Source: Phascolarctobacterium sp.
GTDB taxonomy: Bacteria > Bacillota > Negativicutes > Acidaminococcales > Acidaminococcaceae
DNA length: 64,000 nt
Assembly (NCBI GenBank): GCA_030531205.1
Contig: JAUNOC010000001.1
Location: forward strand, 62,001-126,000
Direction of reading: 5' to 3'
Below are positions 34,821 through 43,835 of this stretch, one piece after another (positions within the stretch are counted from its first letter, which is position 1; each line of letters opens with the position of its first letter). The notes beneath the pieces were generated by a model, which was not told where the DNA came from, searched no databases, and was given only the letters and a program-made list of their open reading frames with translations. Position numbers and translations under genes: made by a program.

Positions 34821-35252
34821 TTAGAAGGGAATCTTTTCATCATCGGGAACCGGTGCGCCAAAGCCACTTACAGGTGCGACAGGTGCTGCACCACCTTCAG
34901 CAGTGGGAGCGGTTCCACGATTATTGTCCCATTGGTCACGGCGTTCAATAAATTCAAAACGGTCCGCAATAACTTCGGTAATCCAACGTTTGGTGCCGTC
35001 TTTGGCATCATAACTACGAATTTGTACACGACCTTCTACCAAAACTCTTTGACCTTTTTTCAAAGAATTACCAGCGGTTTCTGCACTCTTGCCCCAGATA
35101 ACAATGGGGAAAAAGTCCGCATCTTTCTGCCCTTCGGCATTAGTATAGGGACGGTCAACCGCAATGGTGAACTGTGCCACAACCTTACCGGTAGTGGTAT
35201 AACGAACTTCGGGGTCTTTTGTTAAACGACCTAATAAAAATACCTTATTCAT
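34821..35252 (-). CDS. ssb: Single-stranded DNA-binding protein
   Basis: 143 residues from the ATG at 35252 (MNKVFLLGRLTKDPEVRY), overlapping rpsF by 8 bp. OB fold 1-105, a short Gly/Ala/Pro linker and the acidic tip DDEKIPF that recruits repair and replication proteins. An upstream in-frame Met at 35297 would add a basic non-SSB stretch. Confidence 0.95.
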   Translation of the reverse strand: MNKVFLLGRLTKDPEVRYTTTGKVVAQFTIAVDRPYTNAEGQKDADFFPIVIWGKSAETAGNSLKKGQRVLVEGRVQIRSYDAKDGTKRWITEVIADRFEFIERRDQWDNNRGTAPTAEGGAAPVAPVSGFGAPVPDDEKIPF

Positions 35253-35562
35253 CTTTCTCTTCCCCCTTTTCAGCTTTCTTTTCATTTTTAGCCACAATCA
35301 TGTGACGCAGAAGTTCTTCAGTAATCCGCATTACACGATCTAATTCGGCAACGCATTCTGCACTGCCATTGAAAGTTACGAGAACATACAAACCTTCTTG
35401 GTTGTCTTCAATCTCGTATGCCAGGTGCTTTTTGCCCCAGCGGTCTGTTTTTTCTACGGTGCCGCCCTTTGCTGTAATCAGGTCTTCAAACTTCTTAACA
35501 ATTCCGTTCAAAACCTCATCTTCAACCGGCTTCACAACGTAGAGGACTTCGTATTTTTTCAC
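35245..35562 (-). CDS. rpsF: 30S ribosomal protein bS6
   Basis: 105 residues. KYEVLYVVKPVEDEVLNGIV, KTDRWGKKHLAYEIEDNQEGLYVLVTF and the closing MRITEELLRHMIV match bS6. The C-terminal tail is acidic/basic mixed. First gene of the operon with promoter at 35643-35671. Confidence 0.95.
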   Translation of the reverse strand: MKKYEVLYVVKPVEDEVLNGIVKKFEDLITAKGGTVEKTDRWGKKHLAYEIEDNQEGLYVLVTFNGSAECVAELDRVMRITEELLRHMIVAKNEKKAEKGEEKDE

Positions 35563-35565
35563 GAG

Positions 35566-35640
35566 TCACTCACCTCCTTCGGACATTAGGCCCGTGTTCC
35601 CCACGGGCAGAAGAACTATCCTCCGTTGAGAATAGCTTGC
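35566..35640 (-). promoter_or_regulatory. rpsF leader, possible S6:S18 autoregulatory RNA
   Basis: The 80-base leader contains a hairpin (GCCCGTG-GGGAA-CACGGGC) followed by TAATGTCCGAAGGAGG, where a CCG lies next to the ribosome site. Known S6:S18 leaders have a CCG bulge recognised by the S6-S18 pair. The structure match is by eye only. Confidence 0.35.
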
Positions 35641-35642
35641 AT

Positions 35643-35671
35643 ATTATATCAAAAGCCCCTTGTTTTGGCAA
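35643..35671 (-). promoter_or_regulatory. rpsF operon promoter
   Basis: Minus strand TTGCCA (35666-35671), 17 bases, TATAAT (35643-35648). The -35 hexamer lies inside the terminator stem of the upstream gene. Confidence 0.7.
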
Positions 35672-35680
35672 GGGGCTTTT
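35651..35680 (-). terminator. Intrinsic terminator of the 373-residue protein gene
   Basis: AAAAGCCCCTTG, 6-base loop, CAAGGGGCTTTT; overlaps the rpsF promoter. Confidence 0.85.
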
Positions 35681-35689
35681 ACATATTTT

Positions 35690-36811
35690 TTAGATTTTTT
35701 GCAAAAACGCTTTGACTGCCACCACTGTAGAAACTTTGAAATGTGCCTTGTCTTTTGCCACCTTCAAAAATGCCTTCCAATCGTTTTGGGCAACCTCCGC
35801 ATGGGCGATGCTTAAACGGTATTCAAAAGTATTGGCAATTTCTGCGTGTAATTGCAGTTCTTCATCGCTCAACTTGTCCAATGCGTCAAAGAGGAAGGTG
35901 GTAATCTTCACACCGTTCCGCTCCAACTCATTGGCAATCAGATAGTGTTCTTTGGCGGAAAGTGGTCTGCCGTTCGGTCGCAACACTAATTCAAAATCAA
36001 TGGGCCATGGTGTTGATTTCAAATAAGAATTATAAATAAACTGCACATGCATTATCACTTCCCCATATTCCAAGACAATACGCCGCACTTCTTCCGGCGT
36101 GAAAGAAATTTTATGCTTACCCACTTGAAATTCCACATTAAGATAAGAAGCATTCACTGCCGCCTGAAATTCCATCGGAAAATCTTCAAACTTTTTCTGT
36201 ATAGCCGCATCATCCAGTTTGGTGTTCTCCACCACAATCTTGTCCGAGGCGTCAAAACCAATCATGCTGTAACCGTAAAGTAATGCCTTGACAATTTCTT
36301 CTTCCGTAGTCAGCCCTGCCGCATTGGCGCCATAACCGTTCCGCCAGTCCGCTGCAAATACGCTCCAGGTTGCTTCGTCCGTAAGGTTCAAAAAATTACG
36401 TCCTGCTTTTGCCAAATCTGCCGCGGTGGCATCCGCCAATACGGGTTTAATCTGCCTGTTTTTGAATTCCGGCAAGATTATCCCCCTGTCCACATCCCCC
36501 ACTTCCATAACACCCACGCTAACGCCTCTTGCACCGCAGGCGGTAGGAGCAGTCCACTTAAGATAACGGCGTACTAACGCCACATTATTGGCATTTTTCA
36601 CAAGCAGAGTAATTTTGAAGCCGTCCTGCTCCACGCACTTTTCTGCCTGCCAATATTTCTCCAAAGGGCAATCCCCTTTGGTAACTGCCACTAATTTTAT
36701 ACCTTCTTCAGTTTCCACCAAAGCGAAAAACCCGTTTTCAATGGCACTGGAATTAATCACTTTGCCCAAAGTCCCTGCAAGGACTTGTTCCACTTCACTT
36801 TGTTTAAGCAT
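35690..36811 (-). CDS. Hypothetical protein with weak tagaturonate-epimerase-like features
   Basis: 373 residues, cytosolic, no signal peptide or membrane segments. The C-terminal part contains GRPLSAKEHYLIANELERNGVKITTF (about 278-303) and TFEYRLSIAHAEV, which vaguely recall UxaE-type tagaturonate epimerases, but the length is shorter than the roughly 480 of that family and the catalytic region is not convincing. It lies alone between the rpsF operon and the DnaA-box region. I regard the function as unknown. Confidence 0.5.
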   Translation of the reverse strand: MLKQSEVEQVLAGTLGKVINSSAIENGFFALVETEEGIKLVAVTKGDCPLEKYWQAEKCVEQDGFKITLLVKNANNVALVRRYLKWTAPTACGARGVSVGVMEVGDVDRGIILPEFKNRQIKPVLADATAADLAKAGRNFLNLTDEATWSVFAADWRNGYGANAAGLTTEEEIVKALLYGYSMIGFDASDKIVVENTKLDDAAIQKKFEDFPMEFQAAVNASYLNVEFQVGKHKISFTPEEVRRIVLEYGEVIMHVQFIYNSYLKSTPWPIDFELVLRPNGRPLSAKEHYLIANELERNGVKITTFLFDALDKLSDEELQLHAEIANTFEYRLSIAHAEVAQNDWKAFLKVAKDKAHFKVSTVVAVKAFLQKI

Positions 36812-36837
36812 AGTTTCCTCCTTTACAACAATGCTAA

Positions 36838-36970
36838 AGCATTATTGTAATTAATAATTAATAAAGAATAATTGTGGACAATTTTCGCTTTGCGAAAATT
36901 ACCTATTCTAATCACAGGAACATCTTACCATCATTTCTCATTCCTAATTTCTAATTTTTAATTCCTAATA
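36838..36970. repeat. Intergenic repeat, short palindromic subtype
   Basis: GAATAATTGTGGACAATTTTCGC-TTTGCGAAAATT hairpin followed by the core AATCACAGGAACATCTTACC near 36911; the outer AT-rich ends mirror each other. Same subtype as the copies at about 40.7 and 55.2 kb. Confidence 0.65.
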
Positions 36971-37105
36971 ACCTATTGCTTATTATATCTGTCCCCCTCC
37001 TTCCCCGTCAAGTTCTAAAAATAACAAAAATTTGTGTTGTAACTCCCCTTGACAAATCTTATACCACATTATGTAGTGGTGTATTTTTGCTATTATTTCT
37101 TGTAG

Positions 37106-37228
37106 TTATCCACTTATGCACAAAGTTATCCACAATTATTAGGGGATATCCACCATATTTTTATTGATTATACAATTTTTTAATGGTTTTTTATCATTTT
37201 ATTCATTGATTTTGCCAAGTTATCCACT
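37106..37228 (+). other. DnaA-box cluster with an AT-rich stretch
   Basis: TTATCCACT (37106-37114), TTATGCACA (37114-37122), TTATCCACA (37126-37134) and TTATCCACT (37220-37228), all in one orientation, plus a degenerate ATATCCACC (37146). Between the third and last boxes lies about 60 bp that is nearly all A/T. The arrangement looks like an origin element or a DnaA-titrating site. No dnaA gene is nearby. Confidence 0.6.
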
Positions 37229-37302
37229 TTTCCCCCACAGAGATTCTTATTTACCTTTTCCATTTTGGCTAATCTATATATAGGTCAAGAGCAAAAAAAT
37301 AA

Positions 37303-37325
37303 CTCCTGACAAATTTTGTCAGGAG
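37303..37325 (-). terminator. Intrinsic terminator after the bactofilin gene
   Basis: CTCCTGACAA/TTGTCAGGAG stem, then TTATTTTTTT on the minus strand. Confidence 0.85.
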
Positions 37326-37349
37326 CATATTTTTGTAAACTGTCAAATC

Positions 37350-37829
37350 TTATTGCTCAGGATTTTCTTCCGTAGGAGTTACAACGGTAGGTGTACCTTC
37401 TGGCAATTCGCCACCATCATCAAAACCGCTGGAAACGCCACGGAAATATGCACCATCTGGAATAACCAAAGATGAACATTTCAAATTGCCTGTAACCTTT
37501 GCCGTATTAGTCAGTTGCAAACGTCCTTTGCAAACGATGTTACCAAAAACTGTTCCCGCAATAACCGCATTCTGTGCATAGATGGGGGCCTTGATTACAC
37601 CTGCCTCACCTACATGGAGCATATTGTCCACTGCCAAAGTGCCTTCAATATAACCGTCAATACGGGTACAACCCTTAACAGAAATATTACCATTGATAAC
37701 GGTGTTCTTACCAATCAAAACATCATAGCCCCCCTTGCTGCCCAACCCATCATTGCTGTAGGCCTTGGGTGCATTGTTAGCTACTGTCTTTGCTTCCTTT
37801 GTTTCTTCTTCTTTGCTGCCGAATAACAT
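37350..37829 (-). CDS. Bactofilin (polymer-forming cytoskeletal protein)
   Basis: 159 residues. Central bactofilin beta-helix about 35-135: VLIGKNTVINGNISVKG near 37-53, DGYIEGTLAVD, then regular hydrophobic/Gly turns; flexible Pro/Glu-rich ends. Forms nucleotide-free filaments used to localise cell-wall or chromosome-segregation factors. In several bacteria bactofilins cooperate with ParA/ParB, which is suggestive given the parS sites 15 kb away. Confidence 0.87.
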   Translation of the reverse strand: MLFGSKEEETKEAKTVANNAPKAYSNDGLGSKGGYDVLIGKNTVINGNISVKGCTRIDGYIEGTLAVDNMLHVGEAGVIKAPIYAQNAVIAGTVFGNIVCKGRLQLTNTAKVTGNLKCSSLVIPDGAYFRGVSSGFDDGGELPEGTPTVVTPTEENPEQ

Positions 37830-37922
37830 TTTACCCTCCTAAAACTATATCTTTCTAAAATAGTTTCCCTAAATTATGTCTTTATATTTTATCACAAATT
37901 GATAACAATTAGCAAGAATATT

Positions 37923-39191
37923 TTATGATTGTTTATCTTCTTGCAAACCAACGGTAATTTCTGCATTTAAGTTATGCAAATATTTTGCCGCCACATTAAG
38001 CATCAGCATCTCGCCGGGGTTCACTTTGGCTAATTTTTCACTATATAAGAGTTCCGACCCATTCTTGATTTCCAGACAAGTGTTTTCCGCCGGCTGAGTG
38101 AACCACAAAAAGAATTTTACATCACTACCTTCCGCCGGCAATCGCAATACCTCCGGCACCGCATCCCGAATACCTGCCAAAGTTTTAACTTTAATCTCTT
38201 TATACTCTTTTTTATCCTTGCCTTTAATCGCAAACTCTGCCGCCGCCCTGCCGGCAATCTCCGCTTCCTGTGCCATAAAATCCACTGTTTCGTGAACATG
38301 CACCACATCGCCGGCGGCAAAAAATCCTGCCAACTGAGTTTCCCGATTTTGGTCAACCACAGGCCCTCCTGCCACAGGTTGCAATGCCAAAGGCAAAGTG
38401 GCAAGCAAACTGTTTTCCGGTATCATTCCTACACTTAAAACTACCGTATCGCACTCAATCTCAAATTCCGTTCCCCTAATGGGTTGCATTTTGTCATCCA
38501 ATTTGGACACGGTAATTTTCTCCACTCTGCCGTCACCTTGAATATCCGTGATGGTATGGCTTATATACAAAGGAATATTATTCTCTTTCAAACACTTGTT
38601 AATATTTTTTTTGGAACCGCTGCAATAAGGAAATGCTTCCAGCACAGCTTTCACAGTGCAACCTTCCTTGCTCAATGCTTTGGCAGTCACCAAGCCAATA
38701 TCCCCACTGCCAAGAATTACAATTTGTTTGCCCGGCAAAAAGCCAAAACAATTCACCAAGCGTTGTGCTACACCGGCAGTGATAATTCCTGCCAATCTGT
38801 CGCCCGGCAAGCGAATAGCGCCCCTGCTCCGTTCCTGACAACCGGTAGCAAAAATAATACTCTTACCCTCAACTGTCTGTACTCCCTTGTCCGGACTGAC
38901 TGCAGTAATTTGTTTTTCCTTAGTCACTGCCAACACTACTGTATCTAACCAAATGGTAATTTCTGGCACATCTTTAATTTTTTCATAAGCACGTTGGGCA
39001 TAAGCCGGGCCAGTCAATGACTCCCCATACTGTTGTTCCCCAAAACCATCATGATGGCACTGGAGCAAAACGCCTCCGGGAGCCAACCCCCTGTCAATTA
39101 AAAGTACACTTTTAGCACCATGCTCATAGGCGCTGCGAGCCGCCCCCATTCCTGCAGGGCCGCCTCCGATAACAATTACATCGTAAATCAT
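37923..39191 (-). CDS. NAD(P)/FAD-dependent oxidoreductase, partner of the GlpA-like enzyme
   Basis: 422 residues. FAD motif VIGGGPAGMGAA (6-17), second nucleotide motif IVILGSGDIGLVTAKAL near 168-184 and GFFAAGDVVHVHETVD near 295. About 90 extra residues at the C-terminus lack flavin motifs. The family usually sits beside a GlpA-like dehydrogenase and a small DUF1667 protein; no separate DUF1667 gene is present, so the tail may replace it. Overlaps the next upstream gene by 4 bp. Substrate unknown. Confidence 0.8.
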   Translation of the reverse strand: MIYDVIVIGGGPAGMGAARSAYEHGAKSVLLIDRGLAPGGVLLQCHHDGFGEQQYGESLTGPAYAQRAYEKIKDVPEITIWLDTVVLAVTKEKQITAVSPDKGVQTVEGKSIIFATGCQERSRGAIRLPGDRLAGIITAGVAQRLVNCFGFLPGKQIVILGSGDIGLVTAKALSKEGCTVKAVLEAFPYCSGSKKNINKCLKENNIPLYISHTITDIQGDGRVEKITVSKLDDKMQPIRGTEFEIECDTVVLSVGMIPENSLLATLPLALQPVAGGPVVDQNRETQLAGFFAAGDVVHVHETVDFMAQEAEIAGRAAAEFAIKGKDKKEYKEIKVKTLAGIRDAVPEVLRLPAEGSDVKFFLWFTQPAENTCLEIKNGSELLYSEKLAKVNPGEMLMLNVAAKYLHNLNAEITVGLQEDKQS

Positions 39192-40636
39192 TTGCCAGCC
39201 CCCTTCGGATAATAGAGCGGACTTTTGCCCTTACCCTTGAATACTTTTTCCACAGGAATACCCAATTCCCTTGCCAAAATCAAAGCCACCGTAGGGCCAC
39301 AGAAACTCCCCTGACACCGTCCCATGCCCGCACGGCAACGCCGTTTAATGGCATCCACCGTTGTAGCACCGACCGGGGAATGGATAGCATCCACAATTTC
39401 GCCCTCGGTTACCGTTTCGCAACGACAGACAACCCTGCCGTACAATTTATTTTTCTTAATCAATGCTTCCCGTTCCTCGTTAGTCATTCTGAGGAAAGGT
39501 TTGCGTCTTGGCAAAGCGGCACGAAAATCTTTTTTCTTGTTGAACTTTGCCTCTTGTACTAATTTTGTAACAATATATTCTGCAATAGCAGGGGCGCTTG
39601 TTAAGCCGGGGGACTGAATCCCTGCCGCATTATAAAAGCCGGGGATGGGAGATTTGCCCAACACAAAATCGCCTGTGCTGGACACCGCCCTAAGTCCGGC
39701 AAATTCCGTAAGTGTTCTCTGTAATGGTAAATCAGGAATAAGTTTTTGAGCAGATTTAATAATTTCTTCCATACCTTCAGCAGTTACTGCCCTATCTTCC
39801 TTGTCCTCTTGGTCGTTGGCATTAGGCCCAATGAACACATTGCCATGTGTAGTTGTGCAAATCAAAATACCTTTAGATTTTTTTGTAGGCGTTGGGAACA
39901 CCACTCCGTTTACCAACTGCTTGCTGCCTTCTTTATCAAACAAAATATATTCGCCCTTGCGAGGTGTAATACTAAAGGAATTATCCCCTGCCAAGTGAGC
40001 AATCACATCACTGTAAACACCGGCAGCATTGATAACGTATTTAGTTTTGATTACCCCCTGATTGGTTTGTACCCCGACAATGGCTCCATCTTCTTTGATA
40101 AAGCCAAGACATTCAGTTTGGCGTAAAACTTCAGCACCGTTCTGCACACCACATTCCGCAAAGGAAACACAAGCAGTGAAAGGCCAAATTACACCAGCAC
40201 TGGGAGCCCACAAAGCCCCCTTCACATTTTGGAGATGAGGTTCTTTTTCGTGTACTTGCTCTGCCGTAAGAATTTTCAAACCCTGTACACCGTTAGCAAT
40301 ACCACGCTGTTGCAATTCTTTAATGCTCGCCATTTCTTCTTCAGAAGTCGCCACCACCAAAGAACCTAACCAACGAATATCTAAATTCAGTTCTTCTTCC
40401 AGTTCATGAAAAAGAGCATTGCCACGCACATTCATCCGTGCCTTGTAACTTCCCGTAGGAGCGTCAAAGCCGGCATGCAAAATGGCAGAATTGGCAGCGG
40501 TAGTCCCCATTGCCAAATCATGCTCTTTCTCAATCAAAAGAGCGTGCAATTCATATTTAGATAATTCTCGCAATATGGCAGCACCCACCAGCCCGCCGCC
40601 GATGACCACCACATCACATTCTTTGAAGTAATTCAT
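39188..40636 (-). CDS. GlpA-like FAD dehydrogenase with a C-terminal BFD [2Fe-2S] domain
   Basis: 482 residues. DAO-type FAD domain with VVVIGGGLVGAAILREL at the N-terminus and GIQSPGLTSAPAIAEYI near 360; then a BFD-like domain near 410-465 with Cys residues in VCRCETVTEG and RCRAGMGRCQGSFCG for an iron-sulfur cluster. Resembles glycerol-3-phosphate dehydrogenase GlpA and L-2-hydroxyglutarate oxidase. Forms an operon with the second flavoprotein, so electrons probably pass between the two; a GlpC-type membrane subunit is absent here. Confidence 0.82.
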   Translation of the reverse strand: MNYFKECDVVVIGGGLVGAAILRELSKYELHALLIEKEHDLAMGTTAANSAILHAGFDAPTGSYKARMNVRGNALFHELEEELNLDIRWLGSLVVATSEEEMASIKELQQRGIANGVQGLKILTAEQVHEKEPHLQNVKGALWAPSAGVIWPFTACVSFAECGVQNGAEVLRQTECLGFIKEDGAIVGVQTNQGVIKTKYVINAAGVYSDVIAHLAGDNSFSITPRKGEYILFDKEGSKQLVNGVVFPTPTKKSKGILICTTTHGNVFIGPNANDQEDKEDRAVTAEGMEEIIKSAQKLIPDLPLQRTLTEFAGLRAVSSTGDFVLGKSPIPGFYNAAGIQSPGLTSAPAIAEYIVTKLVQEAKFNKKKDFRAALPRRKPFLRMTNEEREALIKKNKLYGRVVCRCETVTEGEIVDAIHSPVGATTVDAIKRRCRAGMGRCQGSFCGPTVALILARELGIPVEKVFKGKGKSPLYYPKGAGK

Positions 40637-40654
40637 TCTTATCGTTTGTTAGTG

Positions 40655-40795
40655 CGAAAAAATTAATAATTAATGATTAATAATGAATAATTATGGACAA
40701 TTTTCGCTCTGCGAAAATTTCCAATTATAATCACAGGAACATTTTACCGTAATTATTCATTATTCTTTATTCATTATTCATTATTTCAAAGCTAT
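40655..40795. repeat. Intergenic repeat, short palindromic subtype
   Basis: GAATAATTATGGACAATTTT...CGAAAATT hairpin plus the core AATCACAGGAACATTTTACC near 40730; outer arms (AATAATGAATAATTATGG and TAATTATTCATTATTC) mirror each other as terminal inverted repeats. Confidence 0.7.
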
Positions 40796-42204
40796 TCCTG
40801 CCAATAATCTAACTTATCTTGAATACCAACATTCTTAGCCAAGAACACTGGTTTCTTGCCGGCATGATATTGCTCCATAAAGTCGTCCAAGGTCTTGCAG
40901 GCGATACCACCCAAAGCCAAAATAACAACGATATTGATGATTGCCATGAAACCCATGTTCACATCGGAAATATCCCACAACAAGCCCATCTTCATACCGC
41001 TGCCAACAAAAATTACCAAGCAAGCCAAAATGCGATAAATGAACAAGAACTGCTTGCCAGGAATCTGACCGATGATATAAGAAATGGCGTTATCTACATA
41101 GTACAAGTTACCAATCAAAGTTGTGAAAGCAAATAAGCTCATGCAAACCACCAAAAGAATTTCTGCACCGTCGCCTAAACTTGCAGCCAATGCCGCTTGT
41201 ACATAGGGAGCGCCAGCCATTTCCGGAGTAGGTTGTATGCCGCTGACCATACACATAAATGCAGTTGCATTGCACAACAAAATCGTGTCAATAAATACGG
41301 ATAACATTTGTACCAACCCTTGTTTTGCAGGATGGGAAACATCTGCTGCTGCCGCTGCATTAGGAGCAGAACCTACACCTGCTTCGTTGGAATACAAGCC
41401 ACGCTTTACACCAAACATAATGCAGGAACCGGCAAAGCCGCCGAAAATAGCATCAAAGTTAAATGCTTCTTCAAAAATTTTGGCAATAACACCGGGTAAA
41501 TTACTAAAATTCATAATCAATACTATCAATGCAACCAAAACATAAACAGCACCCATAACTGGGACCAACACGGCGGTAACTCTTACCAAACGGCGGCCGC
41601 CGCCAAAGAGTACCCAACCAACCAACACTGCTAAAATCGCACCAATTACGTAGGGAGTGGTTTCGGGATTATAGAAACTAAAAGGCGCAAATGTCGATTG
41701 CAAATTATAAGCACACAGCATATTAAAACCAACCGCATAAGTGGAAATCAAAGCAATAGCAAAAATGATTGCCAACACTTTATTATGCAATGCGGCTTCA
41801 ATATAGTAAGCCGGGCCGCCATAACTGTAGCCGGCAGTATCACGTTTTTTGTAAATTTGAGCCAAGGTACTTTCTACGAAAGCGGTAGCACCGCCCAAGA
41901 AAGCGGTCAAGCACATCCAGAATGTTGCGCCGTAACCGCCCAAGCAAATTGCAGATGCCACACCTACGATATTACCTGTACCAACGCGGGAAGCAGTGGA
42001 AACCATCAATGCTTGGAAAGAAGAAACACCACCAGCAACATCCGGCTTTTCCATAACCGCATCAAACATTGCTTTGAAAGCTCTTACCTGTACAAACTTG
42101 GTGGTTAAGGTGAAATACAATCCTGCACCAATCAACAGAATAATCAGCAAACTGCCATACATAATGTTGCTAATATCACCAATCAAACTTGCAAATGCGT
42201 CCAT
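40792..42204 (-). CDS. Alanine/glycine:cation symporter (AGCS family)
   Basis: 470 residues with about 11 membrane helices. AGCS signatures: FQALMVSTASRVGTGNIVGVA near 63-83, GGPAYYIE near 129-136 and KRGLYSNEAGVGSAPNAAAAA near 272-292. Takes up alanine or glycine with Na+ or H+. It lies 39 bp after metG and could be cotranscribed. The stop is inside the repeat element border. Confidence 0.92.
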   Translation of the reverse strand: MDAFASLIGDISNIMYGSLLIILLIGAGLYFTLTTKFVQVRAFKAMFDAVMEKPDVAGGVSSFQALMVSTASRVGTGNIVGVASAICLGGYGATFWMCLTAFLGGATAFVESTLAQIYKKRDTAGYSYGGPAYYIEAALHNKVLAIIFAIALISTYAVGFNMLCAYNLQSTFAPFSFYNPETTPYVIGAILAVLVGWVLFGGGRRLVRVTAVLVPVMGAVYVLVALIVLIMNFSNLPGVIAKIFEEAFNFDAIFGGFAGSCIMFGVKRGLYSNEAGVGSAPNAAAAADVSHPAKQGLVQMLSVFIDTILLCNATAFMCMVSGIQPTPEMAGAPYVQAALAASLGDGAEILLVVCMSLFAFTTLIGNLYYVDNAISYIIGQIPGKQFLFIYRILACLVIFVGSGMKMGLLWDISDVNMGFMAIINIVVILALGGIACKTLDDFMEQYHAGKKPVFLAKNVGIQDKLDYWQE

Positions 42205-42243
42205 TTCAATTCTCCTTTATAAAAATTTATTTCGTGGCTAATC

Positions 42244-43821
42244 TCAGTTAGCCGGGGGAACATATTTTTTACCGCCAATAATTGTATTCCCATCTTCGTC
42301 AATCGTAATTCTTGGATACAAGGGTTCGCCTTTTTCAACCTTAGTGCCATCAGGCAAACCACCCCAAGTTGCATCTGCCAACCGCAGTTCCTTGCCGCCC
42401 AGCCCTAATTGTTGGAAAATCTTGGGTGCCGCATCTGGAATAAATGGTTCCGCCATAATCGCCACCAACCGCAAAGTTTCTGCCAAATTATACATAACAG
42501 TTTGCAACTCTCCCGCCTTGCTTTCGTCCTTTGCCAAAGCCCAAGGTGCGGTTTCGTCAATATATTTGTTTGCCTTGCCAATCAACGCCCATACAGTTTT
42601 TACCGCTGTAGTCAAGTCCATATTATCCATCTGCTTCGTATAATCCGCTACGGTCTTTTGAGCGAGGTTGATTAAATCATTATCTACTGCACCATTAACT
42701 TTTGCATTTTTCACCACCCCACCATGATATTTGATAATCATGGCAACAGTACGGTTAAGCAGGTTACCTAAATCATTTGCCAAATCCGCATTGATTCTCT
42801 GAATTAAAGCATCCCGGCTGAAATTGCCGTCATTGCCTAAATTAATTTCCCGTAACAGGAAATAGCGAATGGAATCGGCGCCAAACTCGTCTATCAAGCC
42901 CAATGGGTCAATCACATTGCCAACGGACTTGGACATTTTGGCACCATCCACCACCAGCCAGCCATGACCATAAATTTTCTTAGGCATTTCCACACTCAAA
43001 GCGTGCAACATAATGGGCCAAATGATAGAGTGAAAACGCACAATCTCCTTGCCAACCAAATGCAAATCCGCAGGCCAGAAGCGTTTGAAGAACTCATCAT
43101 CCACTCCGTATTTAATACCTGTAAGATAATTTAACAAGGCATCAAACCACACATACACCACATGCTTTTTGTCAAAGGGTACGGGAATACCCCAGTCAAA
43201 AGTAGTACGGGTAATACACAAATCTTCCAAACCCTGCTTAACAAAATTAATCATTTCGTTACGGCGGGATTCCGGTTGAATGAAGTCAGGATTTTCTTCA
43301 ATGAACTGCAACCACCAATCCTGATACTTGCTCATTTTGAAGAAATAAGATTCTTCTTGCATCTTTTCCACAGGACGATGACAATCGGGACAACAACCAT
43401 TTTCATCCAGTTGCCGTTCCAGCCAATAGGACTCGCAAGGCACACAATAAAGCCCTTCGTAATTCTTTTTGTAAATGTCCCCTTGGTCATAAATCTTTTG
43501 CAAAGCATCCTGCACTACCTTGTGATGCCGTTCTTCACTGGTACGAATGAAATCGTCATTGCTGATATTCAGTTTTTGCCACAGCAGTTTGAAATTGGCA
43601 ATAATAACATCCACATACTCAATGGGTGTTACGCCCTTCTCTGCCGCCTTCCGCTGAATTTTCAAACCATGTTCATCACTACCAGTGAGGAAAAATGTGT
43701 CATCCCCCTTCACCCTGTGATACCGTGCCAAAGCATCGGCAACTGTGGTGCAATAAGCATGACCGATATGCAACTTGTCCGAGGGATAATAAATTGGTGT
43801 TGTGATATAAAACTTGCCCAT
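42244..43821 (-). CDS. metG: Methionyl-tRNA synthetase
   Basis: 525 residues. HIGH motif (KLHIGHAYCTTVADAL), zinc knuckles CVPCESYW and CCPDCHRPV, and KMSKS (GAKMSKSVGNVIDP). The anticodon-binding helical domain follows; the C-terminal EMAP-type dimerisation domain found in many Firmicutes enzymes is absent. 14 bp after the carboxylesterase start is the metG ATG region, so spacing suggests an independent unit with the symporter downstream. Confidence 0.95.
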   Translation of the reverse strand: MGKFYITTPIYYPSDKLHIGHAYCTTVADALARYHRVKGDDTFFLTGSDEHGLKIQRKAAEKGVTPIEYVDVIIANFKLLWQKLNISNDDFIRTSEERHHKVVQDALQKIYDQGDIYKKNYEGLYCVPCESYWLERQLDENGCCPDCHRPVEKMQEESYFFKMSKYQDWWLQFIEENPDFIQPESRRNEMINFVKQGLEDLCITRTTFDWGIPVPFDKKHVVYVWFDALLNYLTGIKYGVDDEFFKRFWPADLHLVGKEIVRFHSIIWPIMLHALSVEMPKKIYGHGWLVVDGAKMSKSVGNVIDPLGLIDEFGADSIRYFLLREINLGNDGNFSRDALIQRINADLANDLGNLLNRTVAMIIKYHGGVVKNAKVNGAVDNDLINLAQKTVADYTKQMDNMDLTTAVKTVWALIGKANKYIDETAPWALAKDESKAGELQTVMYNLAETLRLVAIMAEPFIPDAAPKIFQQLGLGGKELRLADATWGGLPDGTKVEKGEPLYPRITIDEDGNTIIGGKKYVPPAN

Positions 43822-43835
43822 TTTCTTTCCTTTCT

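Noticed and set aside
37090-37240. Chromosomal replication origin
   Set aside because: No dnaA, dnaN, rpmH or rnpA nearby and genes on both sides are on the minus strand, which does not fit divergent forks. Kept only as a DnaA-box cluster.
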